A DNA stretch of 58,445 nt from assembly GCA_029259605.1 (NCBI GenBank), contig JAJDEV010000167.1, positions 1 through 58,445 of the forward strand, given 5' to 3'. The position numbers were made by a program, and so were the translations under genes. Under the pieces are notes generated by a model. The model saw only the letters and a program-made list of their open reading frames with translations. It was not told the origin of the DNA and did no database searches. Of this stretch, positions 33,644 through 41,809 are shown one piece after another (position 1 is the first letter of the stretch; every line of letters begins with the position of its first letter). The stretch is from Planctomycetota bacterium. Its GTDB lineage: Bacteria > Planctomycetota > UBA1135 > GCA-002686595.

Positions 33644-34197
33644 GACGTTCCGCGCGCCGGAGCCGGATCCGCGACCCGCGCCGCCCACACGGACCACATC
33701 AGCACCGCGGCGAGGACGAAGACCGCCTCCCAGACCGTCGTGTGAACGACGTGGAACGCGTCCGCCGCATAGCGCTGCACGGCGAACAGAGACACGATGC
33801 GCACCACGTTGAGCACCTCGATCACGACGAGCCCGAAGAGGAGCCCGCGCGCCTTCTCCTTCCAGGTCGACGGGAACGCGATGACGCCGCTGACGAAGCA
33901 CATAATGGCGTAGATCGCGTCGCAGCCCTCGCCGATTTCGAGTCCCGCTTGACCGGGGCACGTGATCAACGCGCCGGAGCGCACGAGTCCGTCGAAGGGC
34001 AGCGCGAGCAGCGCCGAGGCGATCCACGCGAGGAACTCGCGGTGGACCTCGAACGCGGCGGAACGCTTGGTCAGCGCGTACGCGGTGTACAGCACCAAGA
34101 GCACGGCGAGGAAGCTCGCGACGAACCGCAACGCGCTCCCGCCGCCGCCCGATGATGCCTGCGGCGCGGCTTCCTCAGTCGTCGTCTTCGTCGTCAT
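33640..34197 (-). CDS. Exosortase/archaeosortase family protein
   Basis: A 185-residue polytopic protein with the catalytic triad pattern of exosortases. Cys92 lies in IGEGCDAIYAIMCFVSG, Arg133 in VLNVVRIVSLFAVQRYAAD, and His152 in FHVVHTTVWE. Exosortases cleave a C-terminal sorting signal from exported proteins and pass them to the cell surface. It is shorter than classical EpsH/XrtA (about 280 residues) and lacks their extra N-terminal helices. The start is ATG 34197 at a Thr-rich, non-conserved head; upstream frame content is not credible. No protein in the window clearly ends with a PEP-type sorting tail. Confidence 0.85.
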   Translation of the reverse strand: MTTKTTTEEAAPQASSGGGGSALRFVASFLAVLLVLYTAYALTKRSAAFEVHREFLAWIASALLALPFDGLVRSGALITCPGQAGLEIGEGCDAIYAIMCFVSGVIAFPSTWKEKARGLLFGLVVIEVLNVVRIVSLFAVQRYAADAFHVVHTTVWEAVFVLAAVLMWSVWAARVADPAPARGTS

Positions 34198-34254
34198 CTT
34201 CGGATGCGGGCCAGCATACGCGGCCCCACGTTTCGCGACGAGGGCGGCGTCGTG

Positions 34255-34260
34255 TAGCTT
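34255..34260 (+). promoter_or_regulatory. -10-like TAGCTT abutting M3 peptidase start
   Basis: TAGCTT ends 7 nt before ATG 34268 in the 70-bp divergent gap with the exosortase gene. Confidence 0.35.
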
Positions 34261-34267
34261 CGCGCGC

Positions 34268-36169
34268 ATGCAGAACACGACCCAGGGCGCCGACCTCACC
34301 GCTGCGTTCGCCGGCCCGACCACCGACGCGTTGGCTGCGCTCGACCGTGCGTTCGTCGACCTCCATACCAAGAAGGAGGACGCCTTCTGGGTCGCGTACA
34401 TGGGACTCGGCGACGACGCGGAGGCGTCGCGCGCGGAGCTCGATCGGCTCGAGATCGAGTCGAAGCGCTTCCTTCAGGATCCGGGCAAGCTCACCGCCGT
34501 GCGCGCGCTCCTCGCGCGAGACGACGCGCGCGACGCGAACGAGCGCATCTCGCTCGACGGCTGGCTCCGAACGTTCGAGGCGCACGCGATCGAGTCGCGT
34601 GAAGCGCGCGAGCTCGACGAGGCGATCACCGCGGCCGAGGGAAGCCTCGCGAACGCGCGCGCCCAGATGCGCCTGGGCTACGAGGATCCCGCGCAGGGCT
34701 TCGTGAAGGCGAGCAGCGTCAAGCTCGGGATGATGCTCGTCAGCGAGAAGGACGCCGCGCTGCGCCGCGCGGCATGGGACGGTTTGCGCAGCATCGAGAC
34801 GCGCGTGCTCGACTCGGGCTTCCTCGATGTGGTGCGGATGCGCAACCGGCTCGGGCGCATGCTCGGCGCGGAGGACTACTACGATTGGAAGGTGCGGCGC
34901 GTCGAGGGCATGAGCAAGGCCGAGGTGTTCGCCCTGCTCGAGGAGCTCGACCACAAGACGCGCGAGGCCGCGCAGCGCGGCCTCGATGACCTGGCCGCGC
35001 GCGAAGGTCCGGATGCGTGCGCGCCGTGGAACGTGCGCTTCTTCACGGCGGGCGACGTAACGCACGAGCAGGACCCGTACTTCCCGTTCGAGCGGGCGGT
35101 CGAGCGGTGGGGGAGGTCGTTCGCGGCGCTCGGGATTGACTACCGTGGAGCGACGATGGTGCTCGACCTCGTCGACCGCGAGGGCAAGTACGAGAACGGC
35201 TTCATGCACGGCCCCGAGCTGGCGTGGGTCGACCGGGGCGAGGCGCGACCCGCACGCATCCACTTCACGGCGAACGCGATTCCCGGCATGGTCGGCTCCG
35301 GCGCGCGGGCGCTCGGAACGCTCTTTCACGAGGGTGGTCACGCGGCGCACTTCGCCAACATCCGCATGCCTTCGCCGTGCTTCGGCCACGAGTTCGCGCC
35401 GACGTCGGTGGCGTTCGCCGAGACGCAGAGCATGTTCCTCGACAGCCTGATCGAGGACGCGGACTGGAAGGCGCGCTACGCGCGGACGAGCGACGGTGAA
35501 CCCATGCCGCTCGCGCTGATCGAGAAGGGCATCCGCGCCACGCAGCCTTTCGCGGCGTGGGGCGTGCGTCAGATGCTGTCGGTCTGCTTCGCCGAGCGCG
35601 CGATCTACGAGATTCCGGACGACGAGCTGACATCGGAGCGCGTGCTGGCCGAGGTCCGCGCCGTCGAGGCGCGCATGGCGTTGCTCCCCGACGGAGCCCC
35701 ACGGCCGGTGCTGTCCGTTCCGCACCTACTCGCGGGTGAGAGCAGCGCGTACTACCACGGCTACGTGTTGGCCGAGATGGCCGTGCACCAGACGCGCGCG
35801 TTCTTCCTCGAGCGCGACGGGCACCTGGTCGACAACGCGCGCATCGGTCCGGACCTGCGTGAGAACTACTGGGCGCCGGGTAACAGCCGCCGCTTCGGCG
35901 ACTTCGTGCGCGGCCTCACCGGGAAGCCGCTCTCGGCGGACGCCCTGGCCGCGCGCGTGAACGCGTCGGTCGAGGACGCGCTCGCGGCAGCGCACGCCGC
36001 CATCGAACGTCTGGGCACGGTCCCCGAGTTCGAAGGCGCGGTCGAGCTCGGCGCGCACATTCGCGTCGCCCACGGCCGCGACACGGTGGCCGAATCCGGC
36101 GCCGACTTCGAGCCCTTCGCGCGCGCGTTCGCGGACTGGATCGCGGGCCTCGCGCGGGCGGCGAGCTGA
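34268..36169 (+). CDS. M3-family zinc metallopeptidase (oligoendopeptidase-like)
   Basis: A 633-residue cytoplasmic-looking peptidase. The zinc site is HEGGHAAHF (HExxH with third ligand Glu expected downstream near EFAPTSVAFAETQSMF). The M3 C-terminal region SSAYYHGYVLAEM is also present. The N-terminal helical bundle is typical of the fold. No signal peptide is seen. It hydrolyses short peptides. The canonical HEFGH has Gly in place of Phe here, seen in other distant members. Divergent from the exosortase operon. Confidence 0.88.
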   Translation: MQNTTQGADLTAAFAGPTTDALAALDRAFVDLHTKKEDAFWVAYMGLGDDAEASRAELDRLEIESKRFLQDPGKLTAVRALLARDDARDANERISLDGWLRTFEAHAIESREARELDEAITAAEGSLANARAQMRLGYEDPAQGFVKASSVKLGMMLVSEKDAALRRAAWDGLRSIETRVLDSGFLDVVRMRNRLGRMLGAEDYYDWKVRRVEGMSKAEVFALLEELDHKTREAAQRGLDDLAAREGPDACAPWNVRFFTAGDVTHEQDPYFPFERAVERWGRSFAALGIDYRGATMVLDLVDREGKYENGFMHGPELAWVDRGEARPARIHFTANAIPGMVGSGARALGTLFHEGGHAAHFANIRMPSPCFGHEFAPTSVAFAETQSMFLDSLIEDADWKARYARTSDGEPMPLALIEKGIRATQPFAAWGVRQMLSVCFAERAIYEIPDDELTSERVLAEVRAVEARMALLPDGAPRPVLSVPHLLAGESSAYYHGYVLAEMAVHQTRAFFLERDGHLVDNARIGPDLRENYWAPGNSRRFGDFVRGLTGKPLSADALAARVNASVEDALAAAHAAIERLGTVPEFEGAVELGAHIRVAHGRDTVAESGADFEPFARAFADWIAGLARAAS

Positions 36170-36185
36170 GCCGTCGCACGCGCGG

Positions 36186-36260
36186 ATGGAGGCGGCACCC
36201 GGATTCGAACCGGGGATCATGGATTTGCAATCCATTGCCTTAGCCACTTGGCTATGCCGC
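36186..36260 (-). tRNA. tRNA-Cys (anticodon GCA), CCA encoded
   Basis: The minus strand reads GGCGGCA at the acceptor 5' side pairing with TGCCGCC. The anticodon loop is TTGCAAA with anticodon GCA, and the T arm is CCCGG-TTCGAAT-CCGGG. U73 is the tRNA-Cys discriminator. The CCA is encoded by plus-strand TGG at 36186-36188. Confidence 0.96.
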
Positions 36261-36484
36261 CGCGGGCCGCAGAGGATAGCCGAGGCGCGAGGCGCGTCAA
36301 CGCTCACACCGCGTGCGCGGCCGCACTTCGAACCGGCCTTCGAAGCGCGCACCGGGTGTCCTCGCCGACGGACGCTCGCGCGGGGGATGCCGGTCGCGCC
36401 GATCTGCGGCGCACGGCGGGGGAAACGCCGTTTTGGAGCGCGTGCCGGCCGCTCGCCCCGCGCTTCCGGCCGGGGGCCCCGTCG

Positions 36485-36500
36485 TGGCACGGGCGTTGCG
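36485..36500 (+). promoter_or_regulatory. Sigma-54 (-24/-12) promoter for 65-residue membrane protein
   Basis: TGGCACGGGCGTTGCG matches TGGCACGNNNNTTGCW except for the last base, with invariant GG and GC 10 nt apart. The predicted start near 36511 leaves a 26-nt leader with AGGTGA at 36525-36530 and ATG at 36537. Confidence 0.8.
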
Positions 36501-36536
36501 CTTTCGGGGGTGAACTCCCCAAGCAGGTGACCCCCC

Positions 36537-36734
36537 ATGAAGAACATGATCCAGATGTGCATGAAGATGTGGCTGCTCGGGCTGGTCGGGATGCTCGTCG
36601 CGCACACGGTCTTCGGTCAGGGCCCCGACGACCTCGTCTGCGGAATCTTCGCGCGCATGTGGGGCGTCGGTGGGGCGAGCTTCGTCGTCCTCGGTGGAGT
36701 GAACGTGCTGTCGGGAGCCGGTTCGCGAAAGTAG
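36537..36734 (+). CDS. Small two-helix membrane protein behind sigma-54 promoter
   Basis: A 65-residue protein with a Met-rich start (MKNMIQMCMKMW) and two hydrophobic segments (LLGLVGMLVAHTVFG and WGVGGASFVVLGGVNVLSG), joined by a short acidic loop with one Cys. It ends in SGAGSRK. I recognise no family. Its clean Shine-Dalgarno (AGGTGA, spacing 6) and sigma-54 box make it a real gene. Sigma-54 control suggests an envelope-stress, motility or nutrient role. Transcription stops at a bulged hairpin with a T-tract some 40 bp later, so it is probably monocistronic. Confidence 0.75.
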   Translation: MKNMIQMCMKMWLLGLVGMLVAHTVFGQGPDDLVCGIFARMWGVGGASFVVLGGVNVLSGAGSRK

Positions 36735-36738
36735 GTCG

Positions 36739-36765
36739 CGCGTGAGTCTCAGCACGGGCTGATAG
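36739..36765 (+). repeat. Degenerate MITE right-end-like sequence
   Basis: This 27-bp stretch matches the MITE right terminal repeat plus CTAG in 23 of 27 positions, ending TGATAG where the MITE ends TGCTAG. No matching left end is found within the usual 157 bp. Its last bases form part of the extended -10 TGATAGGAT (36760-36768). Confidence 0.55.
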
Positions 36766-36768
36766 GAT
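36760..36768 (+). promoter_or_regulatory. Extended -10 TGATAGGAT before PHM-like gene
   Basis: A TGn-extended -10 overlapping the MITE-end-like repeat. The transcript would begin near 36775, inside the hairpin at 36772-36796. Confidence 0.4.
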
Positions 36769-36771
36769 TGG

Positions 36772-36806
36772 GGGCGCCGGACGAACGTCGGCGCCCTTTT
36801 TCGTTT
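36772..36806 (+). terminator. Intrinsic terminator, or leader attenuator of the next gene
   Basis: An 11-bp stem with one bulged G and a 2-nt loop (36772-36796) is followed by TTTTTCGTTTT. It would terminate the 65-residue protein transcript. Because the next start codon (TTG 36806) lies in the T-tract and a -10 box lies upstream of the stem, it may instead act on the downstream gene. Confidence 0.8.
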
Positions 36807-38872
36807 TGTCCCGACCCGAATCTCCGCCGCGCGCCCGGCCCATCGCGCTCCTGCTGGCGCTGCTCGTGTGCGCGGCGTGCGGCGAGAACGACGCGGTTCG
36901 ATGGAGCTCGCCGCGGAGCGCAGCGTCTGCGGAGGACGACGCGCCCACGTTCACGCGCGACATCGCTCCGATCCTGTTCCAGAACTGCTCGGTCTGTCAC
37001 CGGCCGGGTGAGGCGGCGCCGTTCTCGCTCCTCACGTTCGACGACGCGAAGAAGCGCGCGAAGCAGATCGCCATCGTCACGGGATCGCGCTACATGCCGC
37101 CGTGGTTGCCGGAGGCGCAACCGGCCGCGCCGTTCCTCGGGGACCGGACACTTTCTTCGGACGAGATCGACACGCTCGCGCGTTGGGCCGAGGCGGGCGC
37201 GCCCGAGGGCGATCCGAAGGACCTCCCGCCGACGCCGCGATGGACCGCCGGTTGGCAGCTCGGCGAACCCGACCTCGTCGCGACGATGCCGCGCGCCTTC
37301 GACGTCCCGCTCGAGGGGCGCGACATCTATCGCAACTTCCTCATCCCCGCGCCGCTCGCTCCGGGATCGAAGACGCGCTACGTGCGTGCGGTCGAGTGGC
37401 GCGTCGACAACCGAGTCGTGCTGCACCACGCGGCGCTCTTCGTCGATCGGTCGGGGGCGTCGCGCGAGCTCGAAGCGACGGACCCCGCGCCGGGTTTTCC
37501 CGGCATGGGCCCCGGCAACGCGCTAGTTCCCGACGGCCAGTTCGTCGGCTGGGCGCCCGGCAAGGTGACGCGCGCGGGCGAGGAGGGCATCGCGTGGACG
37601 CTCGACGATCAGACCGACATCGTGCTCCAGCTGCACCTGCGTCCGAGCGGAAAGCCCGAGTCGATCCGCGTGTCGCTCGGACTCCACTTCGCCGACGCGC
37701 CGCCGACGCGCTCGGTCGTCAGCATTCGCCTGATGTCGAACACGATCGACATTCCTGCGGGTCAGCGCGACTACCGCGTCGTCGATCGTTACGTGGTCCC
37801 CGTCGACCTCTCGGTACACGGCATCTATCCCCACGCGCACTATCTCGCGCGGGACATGCGCGGTACCGCGACGCTGCCGAATGGCTCGACACGGACGCTG
37901 TTCCACATCCCCTCGTGGGACTTCAACTGGCAGGACGAGTACGCGTACGTCGAGCCGATCGCGTTGCCGCAGGGCAGCGAGATCGTGATGGAGTACGTCT
38001 ACGACAACTCCGCGGACAACGTGCTGAATCCGAACTCGCCGCCGAAGCGCGTCGTGTTCGGCGAACAGTCGGACGACGAGATGGCGGAACTCCTGCTCCA
38101 GGTCGAGCCGAGCACCGACGACCTTCCGTTGCTCTGGCGTGACTTCGCCTGGAAGACGCACCGCGACCAGGTCGCGCGGTTCGAGCGGCTCGCCCTCGAG
38201 GAACCGGACGCGCCGCGCTGGCACGGACAGCTCGGGAACTTCGCGCTGCGTGATGGGCGCTTCGACGAGGCGATCCGGCGCTTCCAACGCGTTGCGGAGA
38301 TCCGCGCCGGCAAGGCCAAGCCGCTCGCGAACCTGGGGCACGCGTACCTCCTCAGCGGAGACGCGCGCTCCGCAGCCGATACCCTGCGGCGCGCGCTCGC
38401 GATCGACGCGCGGCTCGTCGCCGCGCGCGTCGAGCTGGGGCGCGCCTTGACCCTGCTGGAGGACTACGACGAAGCGAGCGCCGAACTCTCGCGCGCCCTC
38501 GCCGAGCTTCCCGGCATGCACGAGACCTACGACGCGCTCGCGGAGCTCTCCCTCGCGACCGGGGACGACGGCGCGGCGAGCGGGCACTACGCGGCCGCGC
38601 TCGAGGCCAATCCGGACGACGTGCACGCGCTCGTCGGGCTCGGGCGCCTGCGCGCCGAGGGTGCCGATCGAAGGGGAGCGATCGAGCTGTTCCGCCGCGC
38701 GCTGGCCGTCTACCCCGATGAGAGCGCCGCGCACTTCGAGCTCGGCCGCGCGCTGGACGCCGAGGGCTTGCGCGACGACGCGGAGCGCCACCTCGCGATC
38801 GCGGTCCAGCTCGCCCCGCGCAACGCCGAGTACGCGCGCGAATTCGAGCGAGTTCGCACGCTTCCGAGATAG
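36806..38872 (+). CDS. Cytochrome-type CxxCH plus PHM-like copper monooxygenase domain plus TPR lipoprotein
   Basis: A 688-residue exported protein with lipobox VCAAC. Order: a short CxxCH module (NCSVCHRPGE) at about 60, a beta-sandwich PHM/Cu2-monooxygenase-like region (VVLHHAALFVDR, QLHLRPSGKPES, YPHAHYLARDM with copper-ligand-like His), and a C-terminal TPR array. The His set resembles ascorbate-dependent Cu monooxygenases, so hydroxylase activity is plausible, with the heme domain as electron donor. TTG 36806 is the only start that keeps a full signal peptide, and it sits directly in the T-tract of an upstream hairpin. Planctomycetes often encode such fusions by general knowledge. Confidence 0.82.
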   Translation: MSRPESPPRARPIALLLALLVCAACGENDAVRWSSPRSAASAEDDAPTFTRDIAPILFQNCSVCHRPGEAAPFSLLTFDDAKKRAKQIAIVTGSRYMPPWLPEAQPAAPFLGDRTLSSDEIDTLARWAEAGAPEGDPKDLPPTPRWTAGWQLGEPDLVATMPRAFDVPLEGRDIYRNFLIPAPLAPGSKTRYVRAVEWRVDNRVVLHHAALFVDRSGASRELEATDPAPGFPGMGPGNALVPDGQFVGWAPGKVTRAGEEGIAWTLDDQTDIVLQLHLRPSGKPESIRVSLGLHFADAPPTRSVVSIRLMSNTIDIPAGQRDYRVVDRYVVPVDLSVHGIYPHAHYLARDMRGTATLPNGSTRTLFHIPSWDFNWQDEYAYVEPIALPQGSEIVMEYVYDNSADNVLNPNSPPKRVVFGEQSDDEMAELLLQVEPSTDDLPLLWRDFAWKTHRDQVARFERLALEEPDAPRWHGQLGNFALRDGRFDEAIRRFQRVAEIRAGKAKPLANLGHAYLLSGDARSAADTLRRALAIDARLVAARVELGRALTLLEDYDEASAELSRALAELPGMHETYDALAELSLATGDDGAASGHYAAALEANPDDVHALVGLGRLRAEGADRRGAIELFRRALAVYPDESAAHFELGRALDAEGLRDDAERHLAIAVQLAPRNAEYAREFERVRTLPR

Positions 38873-39182
38873 TGTCGCTCGCGGCGTCGTGCGCGTTGCT
38901 CGCCTCGGACGAACGGCGTTACGCGTCCATCACTCGGTGCCGATGCGTTCGCGACCGAGCCGCGTGTTGCACGGCGGATGCGGGCCGGAACGCGCGCCGC
39001 GCCGTCCGCGGGACTGTGGATTGCAAGAGTGTTGTGGGTGCGACAGTCGATCGAGCGGCCACCGCCCATTCGCTCGTCCATCGCTCACCGTGCCGGCCCC
39101 TTGGCGCTGCCCCAGCTACGGTCCGCCCGCTCGTGTTTCCACCCGGTCCCACCAGGCGACCGCTTCCAACGGAGTTCGTCCT
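38873..39182. other. 310-bp intergenic region
   Basis: No convincing gene or RNA element is visible. It contains a GGAG Shine-Dalgarno for ATG 39183 near its right end. A promoter for the secreted protein must be here, but no clear -10 box stands out. Confidence 0.5.
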
Positions 39183-40334
39183 ATGCAGGTCACGTTTCCC
39201 CCCGCTCTCCTCGCTCTTTCGCTCCTCGCTCTTCCGCTCGAAGCCCAGACGCTGCGTCCCTCGAAGGCGACGCTCCTGGGCGCCGACGAGCTCGCGACGC
39301 CCGTGCGATTTCAGGGGCCGCCCGCGTTCGCGCACCTCGACCTCGACACGGGTGTCGTGACGCAGAGCACGCTCGCGCCGTCGGCCCGCTCCGCGCAGTC
39401 GCTCTGTTTCGACAACACGCTCGACGACGAGCCCATCGTCGACGGGCTCCTCTATCCGGCGAAGTTCGAGCTCCTCGACTGGGGCGTGAAGTCCTGTGGT
39501 GGCTCGGGCTTCGTCGATCGGCTCACGATCGGGTACGGCAGCATGGCCGTACCGACCGCAGCCGGCGGTCCCGGCGGGAGCCTCACCGTGCGCATCTACT
39601 CCAGCGCCACGGGCTTCGGCGCGCCGGGAACGCTCGTGCGCGAGATCAAGCTGACGGGGCTGCCGTCCCAAGGGCCGATCACGGGGCCGGGGCAGTTCGG
39701 GCCGCAGTACGTGACGGTCGACCTCGGCGCGCGGTCGTTCTTCCTTCCCGAGGGCCCGATCGGGTGGTCGTACCAAGGCGACGACGGTGGCACCGCTCCG
39801 ATCCTGGTCGACGTCGACGCGTCCCTGGGCACCGAGATGGCGTATGACGTCTACTCACCGGGTCCGGCGAGCGCCGCCACGTACGGCGGGACGTTCCTGC
39901 TCCCGGCCGGCCCGAACTCCTGGGACGCGAAGGAGAACAGCTTCTACCTCCAGCTCTTTCAGAACGACGCGGTCGCGAGCGTGCTTCCGATCCCCGCGGG
40001 GAGCAACCCGGACCTGTTCACCGCGGCGGCCCCGGTCGTCGGATCGCGGTGGCGATCGCAGGTCGGCCTGGTCGGCGGCTCGGGTTCGGGGGTCACGCTC
40101 GTCGCGATGTCGTCGTCGCGTTTGAACGGTGTGCAGTCGCCGATGGGTGAGCTGGTCATCGATCCGTCGACGCTGATCACCGAGGTTTCGGTCGGCGTGT
40201 TCGACGCGCACAGCTTCTCGATCCCGTCCGACTCGGCGCTGCTCGGCTGGCGCTTCTACGCCCAGGGCGGGTTCTTCGATGCGGGCGGCTTGCAGCTGAC
40301 GAACGGACTCGAATTGACCGTCGGGTCCTTCTGA
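39183..40334 (+). CDS. Secreted beta-rich protein of unknown function
   Basis: A 383-residue protein with a signal peptide ending at LEAQT and a Gly/Thr/Ser-rich beta-sandwich-like body. The C-terminal segment GWRFYAQGGFFDAGGLQLTN recalls tails repeated in secreted planctomycete proteins. One Cys pair (SLCFDN and VKSCGG) may form a disulfide. No catalytic motif is identifiable. It is convergent with the arylsulfotransferase-like gene (27 bp, with a small GC hairpin at 40344-40360). The C-terminus is not a PEP-CTERM type signal. Confidence 0.65.
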   Translation: MQVTFPPALLALSLLALPLEAQTLRPSKATLLGADELATPVRFQGPPAFAHLDLDTGVVTQSTLAPSARSAQSLCFDNTLDDEPIVDGLLYPAKFELLDWGVKSCGGSGFVDRLTIGYGSMAVPTAAGGPGGSLTVRIYSSATGFGAPGTLVREIKLTGLPSQGPITGPGQFGPQYVTVDLGARSFFLPEGPIGWSYQGDDGGTAPILVDVDASLGTEMAYDVYSPGPASAATYGGTFLLPAGPNSWDAKENSFYLQLFQNDAVASVLPIPAGSNPDLFTAAAPVVGSRWRSQVGLVGGSGSGVTLVAMSSSRLNGVQSPMGELVIDPSTLITEVSVGVFDAHSFSIPSDSALLGWRFYAQGGFFDAGGLQLTNGLELTVGSF

Positions 40335-40361
40335 TCCGTACGAGTGGCGCGGCGCCGCACG

Positions 40362-41639
40362 TCAGCGGTCTGCTTGCACGCGCGCGCGAATCGCTTCCAC
40401 GGCTTCCTTCGGATAGCGCTTGATCCGTAGTACGGCGCGGTTGCCGCGCGTGTCGGTGTTCGGGTTCAGGTAGCGCCACACGACCTCGCCGCTCCGCGTG
40501 ACCTCGAACGCCTCGCCGCTGTTCGAATTGCCGACCAGCACGTTGCCGTTCGGCAACGCCTCCGCCGTTCCCCGGCCCTCGGTGAAGAAGTCGGTCGGTT
40601 CGGAGGCGGTGAACTCCCACAGGATCTCACCGGTGCGCGGATCCAGCTCGAGCACGCGCGAGTAGCCGCGCTCCTTCCACCCGTTGTCGAGCACGAGGAT
40701 GTGCCCGTTCTCCATGACGCTCGCCTCGTGCGGTCCCTGGAGCTCGTCCTTGCCCCAGTGCCAAAGGACACGACCGGCCGCCGGGTCGATCATCGCGATC
40801 GTGCACGGATAGCGCAGCGTGACGAGCACGTTGCCGAGCGCGAAGAGCGGGTTCTTCGCGGCCAGTTCGGCGGACGTCATCGGCACCGCCGTGTTGCAGT
40901 GGATCGGGTCGACGTTCGCGTCCGGCGGCGCGAACTCGATCACTTCGGGCGCGGAGATCGGAATCTCCGGCACGGTGGACAGGATGTCCCAGAGCGAACG
41001 CTCCGAGACGCGCTCGCCGTCGCGATCGCACACCGTCAGGTAGTTGTCGACCGTGAAGCGTTGCGCGTGGATCTCGGGCACGAGGCGCAGGTTGCGCGTC
41101 AGAACCAGCAGGTTGCCGTCGGGCTGCAGGCGCACGTCGTGATGCGCATCCATCGGGCGTCGCCAAACGACGTCGCCGTTCCAGTCGAGCCGCAGCAGGT
41201 AGTTCTCCTTGGGAGAGATGCAGACGACGTCACCGTTCTCGAGCAACTCGACGCGGGTCCAGCGCGTGTCGACACCCAGTCGCTCGCGCCACTCGTGCAG
41301 GACGTTGCCGTCCATGTCGACCAGGAACGCGGCGCGGTTCGGGAGGCTCGTGATGAAGTTGACGCCTTCCCAGGCCGCGTCGGGATCGTGGAGCACGACG
41401 CCGGACTTCGCGTCGCCCGCCACGGGCGCGTCCGAGAAGTCCACGTAGCCGAGCGCCGCGATCTCGTCCAGATAGCCGAGGTTCGCCTCCTCGATCCCGT
41501 CGGGCTCGGCTGCGGCGTCGACCTCGGGCGGCGTCGGTGCGGGCGCGTCGTCCGAACAGCCCATGGCCGAAAGCATGAGCACGAACGCCGCGATGCGCTG
41601 CGGCGAAGAGTTTTCGGTACGGGCAGGGGGGCGATTCAC
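40362..41639 (-). CDS. Arylsulfotransferase-like (ASST) lipoprotein
   Basis: A 425-residue lipoprotein (lipobox LSAMGC) that builds a beta-propeller. Repeats of the form LLRLDWNGDVVWRR and GEILWEFTASEPTDFF are seen, with His-containing blades DAHHDVRLQPDGNL, DPIHCNTAVP and GPHEASVMENGHIL. These match the His-rich active channel of ASST, which moves sulfate between phenols without PAPS. GTG 41639 has AAGGA with 7-nt spacing, preceded by TATAAC (41664-41669). PQQ-like structural propellers are an alternative reading, but the His pattern favours ASST. Confidence 0.75.
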   Translation of the reverse strand: MNRPPARTENSSPQRIAAFVLMLSAMGCSDDAPAPTPPEVDAAAEPDGIEEANLGYLDEIAALGYVDFSDAPVAGDAKSGVVLHDPDAAWEGVNFITSLPNRAAFLVDMDGNVLHEWRERLGVDTRWTRVELLENGDVVCISPKENYLLRLDWNGDVVWRRPMDAHHDVRLQPDGNLLVLTRNLRLVPEIHAQRFTVDNYLTVCDRDGERVSERSLWDILSTVPEIPISAPEVIEFAPPDANVDPIHCNTAVPMTSAELAAKNPLFALGNVLVTLRYPCTIAMIDPAAGRVLWHWGKDELQGPHEASVMENGHILVLDNGWKERGYSRVLELDPRTGEILWEFTASEPTDFFTEGRGTAEALPNGNVLVGNSNSGEAFEVTRSGEVVWRYLNPNTDTRGNRAVLRIKRYPKEAVEAIRARVQADR

Positions 41640-41663
41640 GGAGCGTTCCTTGCGAGAGCGGAG

Positions 41664-41669
41664 GTTATA
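41664..41669 (-). promoter_or_regulatory. -10 box TATAAC for arylsulfotransferase-like gene
   Basis: TATAAC on the minus strand lies 24 nt before GTG 41639, with a Shine-Dalgarno AAGGA in between. Here a normal leader is present, in contrast to the leaderless-type genes. Confidence 0.5.
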
Positions 41670-41809
41670 CGGGGACGCGTCGTCGGATGTGAAAGGGGAT
41701 CCGGTCCGGTGCGCCATGACGCGTCCGTGAACTTCGCCCGCGGCCAGAAGCCCGGACTCGATCGCGTCCCGCGCTTTACCGGGGGGCGCCGCGGCGTTGA
41801 AGTGTTCGC

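Noticed and set aside
40344..40360. GC-rich hairpin between convergent genes as a terminator
   Set aside because: Imperfect stem and no T-tract; not strong enough to annotate.
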